Shown here piece by piece: positions 38,071-49,880 of a stretch of DNA of 64,000 nt. Source of the DNA: JASHPR01 sp963842355. GTDB lineage: Bacteria; Actinomycetota; Actinomycetes; Streptosporangiales; Streptosporangiaceae. The DNA is taken from assembly GCA_963842355.1 (NCBI GenBank), contig CAWJGC010000007.1, positions 124,001 to 188,000 on the forward strand, in the 5' to 3' direction. Within the stretch, counting starts at the first letter, position 1, and each line of letters opens with the position of its first letter. The notes beneath the pieces are model-generated. The model saw only the letters and a list, made by a program, of their open reading frames with translations. It was not told the DNA's origin and searched no databases. Position numbers and translations under genes: made by a program.

Positions 38071-38975
38071 TGAGGTTTCCTGAAGAGGACAGCCAGGGCC
38101 AGGGCCCGGTCATCCGTGACCGCAGGCGTATCGACCCGGTCACCGGCCAGGTCCGAGACGCCGGGCGGCCGGGCGGCCAGGCTCAGGCCAGGCCAGGCAG
38201 GCACGCAGTGTCCAAGCCGGGCGGTGCCGGGGGGTCGTCCCCCCGGACCGACACTGCCGCAGCCGGCGGGTCCGCCGCGGGGGGATACCCCGCGGGCGGA
38301 CCGCCGGCCTCCGGCGGCCAGGGCAACGGCCCCGCGGCGGGCGTACCCCGTGACGCCGCGGCCGAGGCTCACGCCCGTGGGCCGGCCGACGCGGAACTGG
38401 CCGCCCGGCTCGCTGAGCGCACCGCGGACCTGCAGCGACTGCAGGCGGAGTACGCGAACTACCGCAAACGGGTCGAGCGGGACCGGATGGCGGTCCGGGA
38501 GCAGGCGCTGGCCAATGTGCTCACCGAACTGCTGCCGGTGCTCGATGACATCGGCCGGGCCCGGGAGCACGGAGAGCTGGCCGGCGGGTTCAAGTCGGTC
38601 GCCGAGTCGCTGGAGTCGGTGGCCGTCAAGCTGGGGCTCGTCAGCTACGGAGAGGACGGGGACCCGTTCGATCCGACGCTGCACGAGGCGCTGATGCACT
38701 CCTACTCCCCGGACGTGTCCGAGCCGACCTGTGTCCGCATCCTGCAGCCCGGCTACAAGGTCGGCGACAGGATCCTGCGCCCGGCCCGGGTTGCGGTCGC
38801 CGAGCCCGGCGAGGCCGATGAGCCCGACGGCCCGTCAGACATAGGCCATCAAGTCAACGAAGGCGGCGGAGAAGACGCACACCGTCCTGAGCACCGAGCC
38901 GGCGCCAGCAGCGAGGCGCCATCCGGCGATGGCGCGCCCCATGACGGCGCGCCGCGCGCGGGCGGCAACGACTAG
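38070..38975 (+). CDS. grpE: Nucleotide exchange factor GrpE
   Basis: The nucleotide exchange factor of DnaK, 301 residues, longer than the usual 200-220. The first 105 residues are Gly/Pro/Arg-rich and disordered, and contain a G6/C6 hairpin element at DNA level. The long dimerisation helix (AERTADLQRLQAEYANYRKR) and the beta domain (DPFDPTLHEALMH and VRILQPGYKVGDRILRPARV) are typical. A charged disordered tail of about 60 residues ends it. ATG 38070 overlaps the dnaK stop. Confidence 0.95.
   Translation: MRFPEEDSQGQGPVIRDRRRIDPVTGQVRDAGRPGGQAQARPGRHAVSKPGGAGGSSPRTDTAAAGGSAAGGYPAGGPPASGGQGNGPAAGVPRDAAAEAHARGPADAELAARLAERTADLQRLQAEYANYRKRVERDRMAVREQALANVLTELLPVLDDIGRAREHGELAGGFKSVAESLESVAVKLGLVSYGEDGDPFDPTLHEALMHSYSPDVSEPTCVRILQPGYKVGDRILRPARVAVAEPGEADEPDGPSDIGHQVNEGGGEDAHRPEHRAGASSEAPSGDGAPHDGAPRAGGND
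38227..38246. repeat. G6-TCGT-C6 hairpin element, copy 2
   Basis: CCGGGGGG-TCGT-CCCCCCGG, a perfect 8-bp stem inside the variable N-terminal coding part of grpE. The inner 16 bases are identical to 2474-2489 in the ABC-F gene. Confidence 0.8.
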
Positions 38976-38996
38976 TTCCCGACGAGGAGAGGCCCG

Positions 38997-40163
38997 TTGA
39001 GCACGAAGGACTTCCTCGAGAAGGACTACTACAAGGTTCTCGGCGTGGCCAAGGGCGCCAGCGCCGATGAGATCAAGAAGTCGTACCGCAAGCTGGCCCG
39101 CAAGTACCACCCGGACGCCAACAAGGGCGACTCGGGTGCCGAGGAGCGCTTCAAGGAGATCTCCGAGGCTTACAACGTCCTGTCCGACGACAAGCGGCGC
39201 AAGGAGTACGACGACGCTCGATCCCTGTTCGGCAGCGGCGTCCGGATGCCCGGATCGGGCGGCCCGGGCGGCGGCGGCTACAACTTCGACCTCGGCGACC
39301 TGTTCGGCGGCGGCGGCGGCGCAGGTGGCGGCGGTGCCGGCGGCGGCCTCGGGGACCTGCTCGGCGGCGTGTTCGGCCGCCGGACCACCCAGCAGCGGCC
39401 CAGGCGCGGTGCGGACGTCGAGACCGAGGCGTCGCTGAGCTTCAGTGACGCGATCGACGGCGCAACCGTGTCGCTGCACCTGGCCGGCGAGGGGCCGTGC
39501 AAGACCTGTTCGGGCACCGGGGCCAAGGCGGGCACCGTCCCGAGGGTGTGCCCCAGCTGCGAGGGCACCGGCCAGGCCAGCCGGAACCTGGGCAACTTCG
39601 CGTTCTCCGAGCCCTGCAAGACGTGCCGCGGCCGCGGCCTCGTGGTGGACGACCCGTGCCCGGTGTGCTCGGGCAGCGGGCGCGCCATGAGCACCCGGAC
39701 GATCCAGGCGCGCATACCCGCAGGGGTCGGCGACGGCCAGCGCATCAAGCTCAAGGGCAAGGGCGCGCCCGGCGAGCGCGGCGGGCCGCCCGGGGACCTG
39801 TACGTGCGCGTGCATGTCACCCCGCACCCGGTGTTCGGCAGGTCCGGCCACAACCTGACCGTCACGGTGCCGGTCACCTTCCCGGAGGCCGCGCTCGGTG
39901 CCGAGATCAAGGTGCCGTCGCACCGCGGGATGCCGGTGAACGTGCGCATCCCGGCGGGCACTCCGAACGGGCGCACGTTCCGGGTCCGGGGCAAGGGAGT
40001 CCGGCGCCCGGACTCCAGCGTGGGCGACCTGCTGGTCACCGTGGACGTGCAGGTGCCCAAGAACGTCGACGGCGAGGCGCGTGAGGCGCTCGAGGCGTTC
40101 CGCAAGATCACGGCCGGCCAGGATCCGCGGGATGAGCTGCTGCGCCAGGCGAAGGCCGGATGA
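38997..40163 (+). CDS. dnaJ: Chaperone DnaJ (Hsp40)
   Basis: A 388-residue type I Hsp40 that delivers substrates to DnaK and stimulates its ATPase. The J domain begins DYYKVLGVAKGAS, with HPD in KYHPDANKG. A Gly/Phe-rich linker follows to about residue 125. The zinc-finger domain has four CxxCxGxG repeats: CKTCSGTG, CPSCEGTG, CKTCRGRG and CPVCSGSG. Two C-terminal beta domains and a short tail complete it. TTG 38997 is the start, with AGGAGAGG upstream. Third gene of the heat-shock operon. Confidence 0.97.
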   Translation: MSTKDFLEKDYYKVLGVAKGASADEIKKSYRKLARKYHPDANKGDSGAEERFKEISEAYNVLSDDKRRKEYDDARSLFGSGVRMPGSGGPGGGGYNFDLGDLFGGGGGAGGGGAGGGLGDLLGGVFGRRTTQQRPRRGADVETEASLSFSDAIDGATVSLHLAGEGPCKTCSGTGAKAGTVPRVCPSCEGTGQASRNLGNFAFSEPCKTCRGRGLVVDDPCPVCSGSGRAMSTRTIQARIPAGVGDGQRIKLKGKGAPGERGGPPGDLYVRVHVTPHPVFGRSGHNLTVTVPVTFPEAALGAEIKVPSHRGMPVNVRIPAGTPNGRTFRVRGKGVRRPDSSVGDLLVTVDVQVPKNVDGEAREALEAFRKITAGQDPRDELLRQAKAG

Positions 40164-40190
40164 GGTGTTCGCTCGTGGAGGACACCGGCG

Positions 40191-40716
40191 ATGAAGGGAG
40201 ATGACGCGATGCGGTTCGAGCTAGCCGACGACACGCCCGTGTACGTCATCTCCGTGGCCGCCCAGCTGTCCGGGCTGCACCCGCAGACGCTCCGGGCCTA
40301 CGACCGGCTCGGCCTGGTATCTCCGGGCCGGGCCGCCGGCAGCGGCCGGCGGTACTCGCTGCGCCACATCCTGGCGCTGCGCGAGGTCCAGCGCCTGTCC
40401 CAGGAGGAGGGCGTCAACCTTTCCGGGATCAAGCGGATCCTGGAACTTGAGCACGAGGAGCAGCGCAGCCGGATGCTGCTCGCCGAATTGCATGCCGAGA
40501 TAACCCAGCTCCGCGCCGAACTCGAGTCCACCCGCGCGGTAGCAGCCCGGCTCGCCGGGCTGCTGCGGGGCCGGAAAGAGGGCGCGGCGCTGGTGCCGGT
40601 GCGCCGATCGGGCGCATCGGTGACCGCCCAGCCGCCGGACCGGCCACAGCCGGGCCGAAGCCGGCCGGGCGCGACGGCACTGGGAAGAACTGCGAAGTGG
40701 CAGGAGACAACAGAAA

Positions 40717-40724
<8 letters not shown>
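40191..40724 (+). CDS. hspR: Heat-shock repressor HspR (MerR family)
   Basis: MerR-type winged-helix repressor that binds HAIR sequences, here present before dnaK; 177 residues. The DNA-binding part is VYVISVAAQLSGLHPQTLRA, then YDRLGLVSPGRAAGSGRRYS. A helical segment (about 75-120) follows, and a disordered Arg/Pro-rich tail. Two starts are possible: ATG 40191 (GGAGG at 40177-40181) or ATG 40209 (GGGAG at 40196-40200). Its end overlaps clpB by 8 bp, so repressor and ClpB are directly coupled. Confidence 0.95.
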
Positions 40725-43313
<2,589 letters not shown>

Positions 43314-43341
<28 letters not shown>

Positions 43342-44027
43342 CGGTCCTCGGGCAGCCCGAGGTCATTGCGGATCCGGTACCGGAGGCTGAGCAGCAGCCG
43401 CAGCTCGGCCTCCGCGTCGCCGTACATGCCCGGCCCGGACCCCCCGCCGTTGTCGCCCAACTCGTGCGCGGACGCCCCGCCGTTGTCACCCGGCGTGGCG
43501 TCCCCGCCGGGCTCGCCGTTCGCCGGGTTGCCGTTGGGCGCGCGCTGCAGGCACAGCTCGACCCCCGCCGTCGCCCAGTCCAGGGCGCCGGTCAGGTCCG
43601 AGCGCTCGACCAGCAGCTCAGCGACGAGATCACACATCCGCGGGTCGCGCCGACCCTCGGCCTTCAGCTTGTCCAGCAGCGACTGCGCCTCCGCCGACTT
43701 GCCCATCATGAACAGCGCCCGGGCCAGCGGAACCCGGGGATCCACGAAGACCGGGCCGCCGTCGGCCATCGCGAGCCGGAATCCGCTCGCGGCCGCGGCC
43801 GGGTCGTCGGCGAGCAGCCACTGTTCCCCCGCCCGCAAGAATGCCTCCGAGCGCGGCATGGAGTCGCTCTGGGTGCCGGTCACGGCGAGCTTGCTCATCC
43901 GCTTCGCCGCAGCCTGATGATCGCCGCTGGCGGCAGCGTCGAACTCGATTGCGTCGAATTCCTCCCGACTTAGCACGACCACGTTACGTAACCTACCCAG
44001 TGACAGGGTTCTGCAACGCGGCATCAC
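43314..44027 (-). CDS. Tetratricopeptide-repeat-like protein
   Basis: A soluble protein of up to 237 residues. Helical repeat segments such as LAGEQWLLADDPAAAASGFR-like and PLARALFMMGKSAEAQSLL suggest TPR folding. An acidic Gly/Asn-rich insertion (about 165-205) precedes a final helix pair. The true start may be a downstream GTG at VVVLSREEFDAI, because the first residues overlap promoter-like sequence with the palindrome GTTACGTAAC at 43983-43992. A TPR gene near clpB also occurs in Streptomyces. Convergent 28-bp overlap with clpB. Function unknown. Confidence 0.75.
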
Positions 44028-44040
44028 GTCACGAAACGGG

Positions 44041-46230
44041 CTATCTGCGGGAGCGCTCGAGCGCGTCCCAGAAGCCGCGCCTCAGTGAGTGCCTCACCTC
44101 GTCGTGCAGCAGCGAATCGATCGGCAGCGCCGAGCCCTGGAGCAGCCTGGCCTCGAGGTCCGAAGGCATCCGCGGCTTGCGGGCCAGGACCGCCTCCAGC
44201 CACAGCGCCGGGGCGTCCCTGGCCACCGCATCCCCGAAGCCGAAACCCTCCGCGTGGGCGGCCTGGACGGCGTCGGCCAGCGAGAGGGCCATGGGCTGCG
44301 GCATGGGCTGGTGGGTGAGGTGCGGTCCGCTGTAGGGGGCCTGGTCAGGCTGCGGCGCAGGATATCCAGATCCCGGAACGGGTGTCGGGGGCGGGCCCGA
44401 CCGGGAACCTGGGAACTGCGGTTGCGGGGACATCTGCCCGGTGCCGCCCCCGCCGAACTGCCCAGGCGGAGCCGACGGGTACTGATGCGCCGGCATCGGC
44501 TGTTCCGGCATGGGCGGGTGGCCCGGCATGGGCGGCTGGCCCGGCATGGACGGGTGGGCCGGCATGGACGGGTGGGCCGGCATGGGCGGGGCCGGCAGAG
44601 CCGAAGCTGACATGGGCTGGTCCGGCCTGGACGAGCCGGGCATGGGCTCGCCCGATGTGGCCGGCGCCGACATGAGATGCGCTGGCATGGACTGGCCCGG
44701 CATGGACTGGCCCGGCATCGCTGAGCGCCGGGAATACCTGCTGGCGTCCGGGGTCAAGGTCGGCTGGCCTGACATCGGCTGGCCCGGCATGGACTGGCCC
44801 GGCATGGACTGGCCCGGCATCGACGGGGACGGGCCCGGCATCGGCTGCGCTGGCATGGACGGGGCCGGCCCGGGCTGGCCCGGCCCGGACGGGGCCGACC
44901 CTGAATGGGGAGAGGCCGGGGACGAGACGTCGGCGAACCGGGCCGAGGCCGACCCGGACTCCGCCCTCGGCACGATCATTCCCTCGCGGCTGGCCCCTTC
45001 GCGAGCCGGCCCGGGCCCTTCCCGGGTCGGGAGGGGTGCGTGGGCACCGAGGTGCTCGGTCGACCGGTACCCCCCGGGGCCGGGTCCGAACGATGCGTCT
45101 CCTGCGTCGGCCGAAGGCGGCGCCGGTGACGAGGCCGACGCCTGAGGCGCAGGCCCCTGGGCCATGGGCGAGGTAGACGCGTGTGAGCCCGGACGGCCGG
45201 AACCGGAGGTTTCCTGGGGCCGCGGCGCGTCCCGCGCGACCTCGGTTCCCTGCGGTTCGCCGGGCTGGCCCGGCACGAAACCGCGGCCACCCTTCGGTGT
45301 CACCTGGTCACCGGGTACGCCGGCGCCGTGTCCGACGTGCGGCGGGCCGGTCGGAGACGACGGGCTGGCCGAGGGCGGGGACGCGGCCGGAGCCTGAGGG
45401 GCCGCAGGACCGGCCGTACCGGACCCGTGGTTCATCGGCCCCGGCTCCGCCGAGCCCGGGCCGGGCGCCTGCGCCGCGGCGTGGTACTCCTCGACCACGG
45501 GCGCGGTATAGATCGTCGGCGCCGCGGGAAGCGCGGCTGCGGGCAGGCCCTGGTGGGTCACCGCGCCGCTGCCGTTCCCGTGCCCGTTGGCGGCGGCCCG
45601 CCGCTCGTAGCCGCGCGCCTGGAAGCTCCGCGCGTCGTAGCTTCGCGCCGGGTAGCCGTTCGAGTACTGCTCATCGCGGTCAGCCGGCTCGGCCCCGGCG
45701 ATGAGATCCACGAACGGCCGCAGGTGAGCACCTGAAATCTCGACGATGTCATCGCATTCCTGGCGCAGCGGCCGCGAGATCGTCCAGTTTCCGTCCACCG
45801 TGATGTGCACGACGGCGACGCGCATTCCGAGATCCTGCGCTTCGGCGACGACCTCGGCCAAGTCCTCCTCCGCGCTGACGATGACGGCGTCGCTGACCGC
45901 GTGGTTCCTGCCCAGGGTGATCAGGTCCCGGTGCATCTCGGGCTCCACGCCCTCCCGGCGGCCCGGCCGTATCCGGCCGAGACGCAGCTTGAGTCCGGGA
46001 AGGTCGGCCAGCGTGTCGTGGTCGGAGCCGCGCTGCCCCTCGACGGTCGCCTCGTACCAGTAGCAGCGCAGCACCGGAAGGCCGGTGCGATCGCGCGCCA
46101 GCCCGGTGAGCAGCTTGACCAGGCCCGCGTAGTCCCAGGACACAGAACCCCGCTGACGGGTTCCGTGGACGGCCATGGCGCCGTCGGCGAGCACGTAGCT
46201 CGCATCAACGAACAGCGCGCAACGATCCAC
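44041..46230 (-). CDS. NYN domain (LabA/DUF88-like) protein with Pro/Met-rich repeats
   Basis: A 729-residue protein. The first 180 residues form a PIN-like NYN ribonuclease domain: CALFVDASYVLADGA (first Asp), RCYWYEA, RDLITLGRNHAVSDAVIVS, and SAEEDLAEVVAEAQDLGM (second acidic cluster). A central region of over 400 residues is low complexity, with repeated MPGQ, MPAH and SMPGQ units. A conserved helical domain of about 80 residues ends the protein (AVQAAHAEGFGFGDAVARD... RRGFWDALE). It may act on RNA; no substrate can be named. The start ATG 46230 is followed at once by the conserved strand. Confidence 0.85.
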   Translation of the reverse strand: MDRCALFVDASYVLADGAMAVHGTRQRGSVSWDYAGLVKLLTGLARDRTGLPVLRCYWYEATVEGQRGSDHDTLADLPGLKLRLGRIRPGRREGVEPEMHRDLITLGRNHAVSDAVIVSAEEDLAEVVAEAQDLGMRVAVVHITVDGNWTISRPLRQECDDIVEISGAHLRPFVDLIAGAEPADRDEQYSNGYPARSYDARSFQARGYERRAAANGHGNGSGAVTHQGLPAAALPAAPTIYTAPVVEEYHAAAQAPGPGSAEPGPMNHGSGTAGPAAPQAPAASPPSASPSSPTGPPHVGHGAGVPGDQVTPKGGRGFVPGQPGEPQGTEVARDAPRPQETSGSGRPGSHASTSPMAQGPAPQASASSPAPPSADAGDASFGPGPGGYRSTEHLGAHAPLPTREGPGPAREGASREGMIVPRAESGSASARFADVSSPASPHSGSAPSGPGQPGPAPSMPAQPMPGPSPSMPGQSMPGQSMPGQPMSGQPTLTPDASRYSRRSAMPGQSMPGQSMPAHLMSAPATSGEPMPGSSRPDQPMSASALPAPPMPAHPSMPAHPSMPGQPPMPGHPPMPEQPMPAHQYPSAPPGQFGGGGTGQMSPQPQFPGSRSGPPPTPVPGSGYPAPQPDQAPYSGPHLTHQPMPQPMALSLADAVQAAHAEGFGFGDAVARDAPALWLEAVLARKPRMPSDLEARLLQGSALPIDSLLHDEVRHSLRRGFWDALERSRR

Positions 46231-46378
46231 CCGATACCGTCCTTCCCTCGACGCGAGACGTTACCAGCGCGTGGCCATCGTCGTGACGTAACGCGTAGAT
46301 CACGACGGGCATCCCGGCGGGGTCCTGGCCGGGACCGGTGTGCTTCCGCGGGCCCGCTCGCGGATAGGCTCGGCTGCC

Positions 46379-46916
46379 GTGACCGACCGAGCGGAGCTAC
46401 TCGCCGTGATCAAGGCGAAGGCCGTGATCCACGGCGAGGTGGTGCTGTCCTCGGGGCAGCGGGCGGACTGGTACATCGACCTGCGCCGGGTGCTCCTGGA
46501 CGGCCGCGCCGCGCCGCTGGCCGGGCGGGTAATGCTCGAGGCGACCGCCGACCTGACCTACGACGCCGTCGGCGGCCTGACCCTCGGCGCCGATCCCGTG
46601 GCCACCGCGATGATGCACGCCGCCGCGGCTCAGGGCAGGCCCCTGGATGCGTTTGTCGTGCGCAAGGCCGAGAAGGCGCACGGCCTGCAGCGCAGGATCG
46701 AGGGGCCGGACGTCGCCGGCCTGCGCGTTCTGGCCGTGGAGGACACCTCGACGACCGGGAACTCCGTCCTGACCGCCGTGGATGCCCTGCTCGAAGGCCG
46801 GCGCCGAGGTGGTGGGTGTGGCCGTCGTCGTGGAGCGCGGGGCGCGGCCGCGGATCACCGAGCGCGGCCTGCCGTACCGCGCGGCCTACGAACTGGCCGA
46901 CCTCGGCCTGAACTGA
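46379..46916 (+). pseudogene. pyrE: Orotate phosphoribosyltransferase, frameshifted
   Basis: PyrE makes orotidine monophosphate from orotate and PRPP in pyrimidine synthesis. GTG 46379 starts DRAELLAVIKAKAVIHGEVV; DWYIDLRRVLLDG, FVVRKAEKAHGLQRRIEG and the PRPP loop VLAVEDTSTTGNS follow. At 46793-46799 one extra base (GGCC where GCC is expected) shifts the frame. The true C-terminus (AGAEVVGVAVVVERG... ELADLGLN) continues in another frame to the TGA at 46914-46916, giving 178 residues if corrected. pyrE next to fba is the normal actinobacterial order. An isolated insertion in an otherwise perfect essential-pathway gene points to sequence error. Confidence 0.88.
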
Positions 46917-47014
46917 CCCGCCTGCCGCGAGCACACGCGCGGACGTGGCCCGTTTACCCGGACCCAACCTGGGCAACCACCCGGGTGAGAAGCGGCGGAA
47001 GGCTATGCGCGCCG

Positions 47015-47034
47015 CGATACTGGGGGCAGTATCG
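47015..47034 (+). promoter_or_regulatory. Perfect palindrome upstream of fba
   Basis: CGATACTG-GGGG-CAGTATCG, 8-base arms around four G, 31 bp before the fba ATG. It is shaped like an operator and covers the expected promoter or leader. No regulator is known to me for this exact site. Confidence 0.5.
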
Positions 47035-47065
47035 AGGGTGAGACCAATAAGAGGGAGCAGCCGTC

Positions 47066-48088
47066 ATGCCTATTGCCACGCCAGAGGTGTACGCACAGAT
47101 GCTGGACCGCGCGAAGGAGCACGGCTTCGCTTATCCGGCCATCAATGTGACATCCAGCCAGACGCTGAACGCCGCTCTGCGCGGGTTCGCCGAGGCTGAC
47201 AGCGACGGGATCGTCCAGGTCTCCACCGGGGGCGCCGAGTACCTGTCGGGCCAGGGGGTGAAGGACATGGTCACCGGGGCCGTCGCGCTGGCCCGCTTTG
47301 CCGAGACGGTGGCGGCCCGGTATCCGGTCCACGTTGCGCTGCACACCGACCATTGCCCCAAGGACAAGCTGGACGGATACATGCGCCCGCTGGTGCAGAT
47401 CTCCGCCGAACAGGTCGCGCGCGGCGAGGAGCCGGTCTTCCAGTCGCACATGTGGGACGGGTCGGCCGTGCCACTCAGCGAGAACCTGCAGATCGCCACC
47501 GAGCTGCTCAAGCAGTGCGCCAGCGCGCACATCGTGATGGAAATGGAGATCGGGGTCGTCGGCGGTGAGGAGGACGGCGTCGTCGGCGAGATCAACGAGA
47601 AGCTCTACAGCACGCCCGAGGACGCTCTGGCCGTCGCCCGGGCGCTCGGGCTCGGCGACCACGGCCGGTACATCCTGGCCGCGACGTTCGGCAACGTGCA
47701 CGGCGTGTACAAGCCCGGTAACGTCAAGCTGCGCCCCTCGGTGCTGAAGCAGATCCAGGACGCGGTCGGAGCCAAGTACGGCCGGGACAAGCCCTTCGAC
47801 CTGGTGTTCCACGGCGGGTCGGGCTCGGCGCTCGAGGACATCCGCGAGGCGATCTCGTATGGCGTGGTCAAGATGAACGTCGACACCGACACCCAGTACG
47901 CCTTCACCCGGCCGGTGGCCGGCCACATGTTCACCAAGTACGACGGCGTGCTCAAGATCGACGGCGAGGTGGGCAACAAGAAGGCCTACGACCCGCGGGC
48001 CTGGGGCAAGGCGGGGGAAGAGGCGATGACCGCCCGGGTCGTCCAGGCCTGCCAGGACCTGATGTCATCGGGCAAGAAACTCAGCTGA
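47066..48088 (+). CDS. fba: Class II fructose-bisphosphate aldolase
   Basis: Zinc-dependent aldolase of glycolysis and gluconeogenesis, 340 residues. The motifs are FAYPAINVTSSQTLNAALRG near the start, VALHTDHCP (zinc His and catalytic Asp), MEMEIGVVGGEEDG, ATFGNVHGVYKPGN (zinc His), VFHGGSGS (zinc His, phosphate) and MNVDTDTQYAFTR. This is the long class II type found across actinobacteria. ATG 47066 has GGGAG upstream. It lies 149 bp after pyrE and has its own palindromic leader. Confidence 0.97.
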   Translation: MPIATPEVYAQMLDRAKEHGFAYPAINVTSSQTLNAALRGFAEADSDGIVQVSTGGAEYLSGQGVKDMVTGAVALARFAETVAARYPVHVALHTDHCPKDKLDGYMRPLVQISAEQVARGEEPVFQSHMWDGSAVPLSENLQIATELLKQCASAHIVMEMEIGVVGGEEDGVVGEINEKLYSTPEDALAVARALGLGDHGRYILAATFGNVHGVYKPGNVKLRPSVLKQIQDAVGAKYGRDKPFDLVFHGGSGSALEDIREAISYGVVKMNVDTDTQYAFTRPVAGHMFTKYDGVLKIDGEVGNKKAYDPRAWGKAGEEAMTARVVQACQDLMSSGKKLS

Positions 48089-48119
48089 CCCCGCTGCCCG
48101 CAGGCTTCATCATGGCTCC

Positions 48120-48923
48120 ATGACTAGTCAGCCGTTCCAGGTCGTCTGCGAGATCGAGCCGCCCACCCGGCCGGACCTCAAGCGCGTACGCCATCAGATC
48201 GGAACCCTGAGTGCGGTGGCGGACGCGTTCCTCGTCCCCGACAACCACATCGGCCGGGCCACGGTGTCCAGCGTGGCGGTCGCGCACGAGGTCGAGGCCA
48301 TGGGAGGACGCTGCATCGCGTGCCTGAACTCCCGGGACCGGAACCTGCTGGGGTTCCGGCGCGACCTGCTCACCGCGGCCGCCTACGGCGTCGACCAGTT
48401 CCTGTTCGTGTACGGGGACAAGCCGAGCTCGGGCGGGCGGACCGGAGAGCTGACCGTCCGGGCGATGATCGAGGAGGTCCGCGCGCTGCCCGGTGACACG
48501 GCGTTCGCGGGGGTGCCGCCCTTCCGGGTCGGCGCGGCCGCGGCCCTGCGACCGCTGCCCGCCTGGAAGCGGGCCGCCGACTTCCTGTTCGTCCAGGTCA
48601 GCTTCTCGCTGGAGGCCCTGCTGCGGTGGCGCGACGCCAATCCGGTCGACGTTCCGGTGTTCGCGGGGGTGATGGTTCTGGCCAGCGAGGGCCACGCCCG
48701 CCGTCTCGCGGCCGCGATCCCGGACATCGACATCCCGGGCCCGCTGATGCGCCAGGTCGCTTCGAGCCGCCTCGCCGGGGTGGAAGCCACCTGCGAGCAG
48801 GTGCTCCAGATCCGGGACTCCGGGGCGTTCGACGGCGTCCACCTGATCCCGGTCGCCCGCTACCGCGAAGTGGCCGCCCGGCTCGAGGGCCTGCTGAGCC
48901 GCTCGCCGGCCGGCCGCCGGTGA
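48120..48923 (+). CDS. Methylenetetrahydrofolate reductase-like protein
   Basis: A 267-residue TIM-barrel protein resembling MetF. The N-terminus has VVCEIEPPTRPD (catalytic-type Glu). The middle has CLNSRDRNLLGFRRDLLTAA, the family's RDRN motif, and QFLFVYGDKPSSGG, a folate/FAD-region match. A C-terminal helix pair has IPGPLMRQVASS. It is shorter and more divergent than biosynthetic MetF, so it may be a one-carbon enzyme of a different role. ATG 48120 is 31 bp after fba. Its 3' end overlaps the convergent aldo/keto reductase gene by 64 bp. Confidence 0.78.
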   Translation: MTSQPFQVVCEIEPPTRPDLKRVRHQIGTLSAVADAFLVPDNHIGRATVSSVAVAHEVEAMGGRCIACLNSRDRNLLGFRRDLLTAAAYGVDQFLFVYGDKPSSGGRTGELTVRAMIEEVRALPGDTAFAGVPPFRVGAAAALRPLPAWKRAADFLFVQVSFSLEALLRWRDANPVDVPVFAGVMVLASEGHARRLAAAIPDIDIPGPLMRQVASSRLAGVEATCEQVLQIRDSGAFDGVHLIPVARYREVAARLEGLLSRSPAGRR

Positions 48924-49795
48924 CCCCGGCGGTCGGCCAGAGCCGACAGAGCGCGGAACTGCTCGTCGGTCAGCTCGACCCCGGCCGCGGCGACGTTCTC
49001 CTCCAGGTGCGCCACCGAGCCGGTGCCCGGGATCGGCAGCATGACCGGGGACCGGCGCAGCATCCAGGCCAGCGCGAGCTGGACCCCGGTCGCGCCGGCC
49101 TGGCGGGCGAGCGCCGACATGGGGCCGAACGGCGAGGCGAACTGGCCGGTCGCGATCGGGCAGTACGGTATGAAGCCGAGCCCTTCCCGCTCGCAGTAGT
49201 CGAGGACCGCCTCGTGGCGGCGGTCGAGCAGGTTGTAGAGGTTCTGCACGGACGCGATCGGCGCGGTCAGCCGGGCCTCCGCGATATCGGCCACGTCCAC
49301 CTCGGACAGCCCGATGTGCCGGATCTTGCCCTCCTTCCGCAGCCGGTTCAGCTCGCCGACCTGGTCGGCGGCTGGCACCTTGGGATCAATCCGGTGTAGC
49401 TGGTACAGATCGATCGTCTCCAGGCCCAGGCGGCGCAGGCTCATCTCCACGCACTGGCGCAGATACTCGGGCCGGCCGTCCTCACCCCACTGGTTCGGCC
49501 CGGGGCGAAACAGCCCGCCCTTGGTGGCGATGGTCACGTCGTCGTAGGGATGCAGGGCCTCACGGATCAGCTCCTCGCTCACGAACGGCCCGTATGAGTC
49601 CGCCGTGTCGATGAAGTCCACGCCCAGCTCGACCGCCCGGCGCAGGACCCGGATCGCCTCGCCCCGGTCCGCGGGCGCCCCCCAGATGCCGGGGCCGGTA
49701 ATGCGCATGGCGCCGTACCCGAGACGGGTCACGGCCACGTTGCCGCCCAGTGAGAACACACCGCTGGCCGCCGCCGCGGGCTCGCCGTCTGCCAT
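48860..49795 (-). CDS. Aldo/keto reductase
   Basis: A NADPH-dependent TIM-barrel oxidoreductase of 311 residues. The catalytic residues are visible: Asp and Tyr in FIDTADSYGPFVSE, Lys in IATKGG and His in DLYQLHRIDP. The cofactor-binding C-terminus has LPIPGTGSVAHLEENV. ATG 49795 is used because GGAGG lies eight bases upstream; an in-frame GTG further up overlaps that ribosome site. The last 20 residues (Arg/Pro/Ser-rich) are in the overlap with the MetF-like gene. Substrate unknown. Confidence 0.92.
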   Translation of the reverse strand: MADGEPAAAASGVFSLGGNVAVTRLGYGAMRITGPGIWGAPADRGEAIRVLRRAVELGVDFIDTADSYGPFVSEELIREALHPYDDVTIATKGGLFRPGPNQWGEDGRPEYLRQCVEMSLRRLGLETIDLYQLHRIDPKVPAADQVGELNRLRKEGKIRHIGLSEVDVADIAEARLTAPIASVQNLYNLLDRRHEAVLDYCEREGLGFIPYCPIATGQFASPFGPMSALARQAGATGVQLALAWMLRRSPVMLPIPGTGSVAHLEENVAAAGVELTDEQFRALSALADRRGHRRPAGERLSRPSSRAATSR

Positions 49796-49880
49796 ACACC
49801 CAACCTCCACGCTGCTAACTTACCGAGCCGCTGGCGGCCCTGATGCAGGCCGTGACCACTCACGGCGGCAAGATAGCGCC

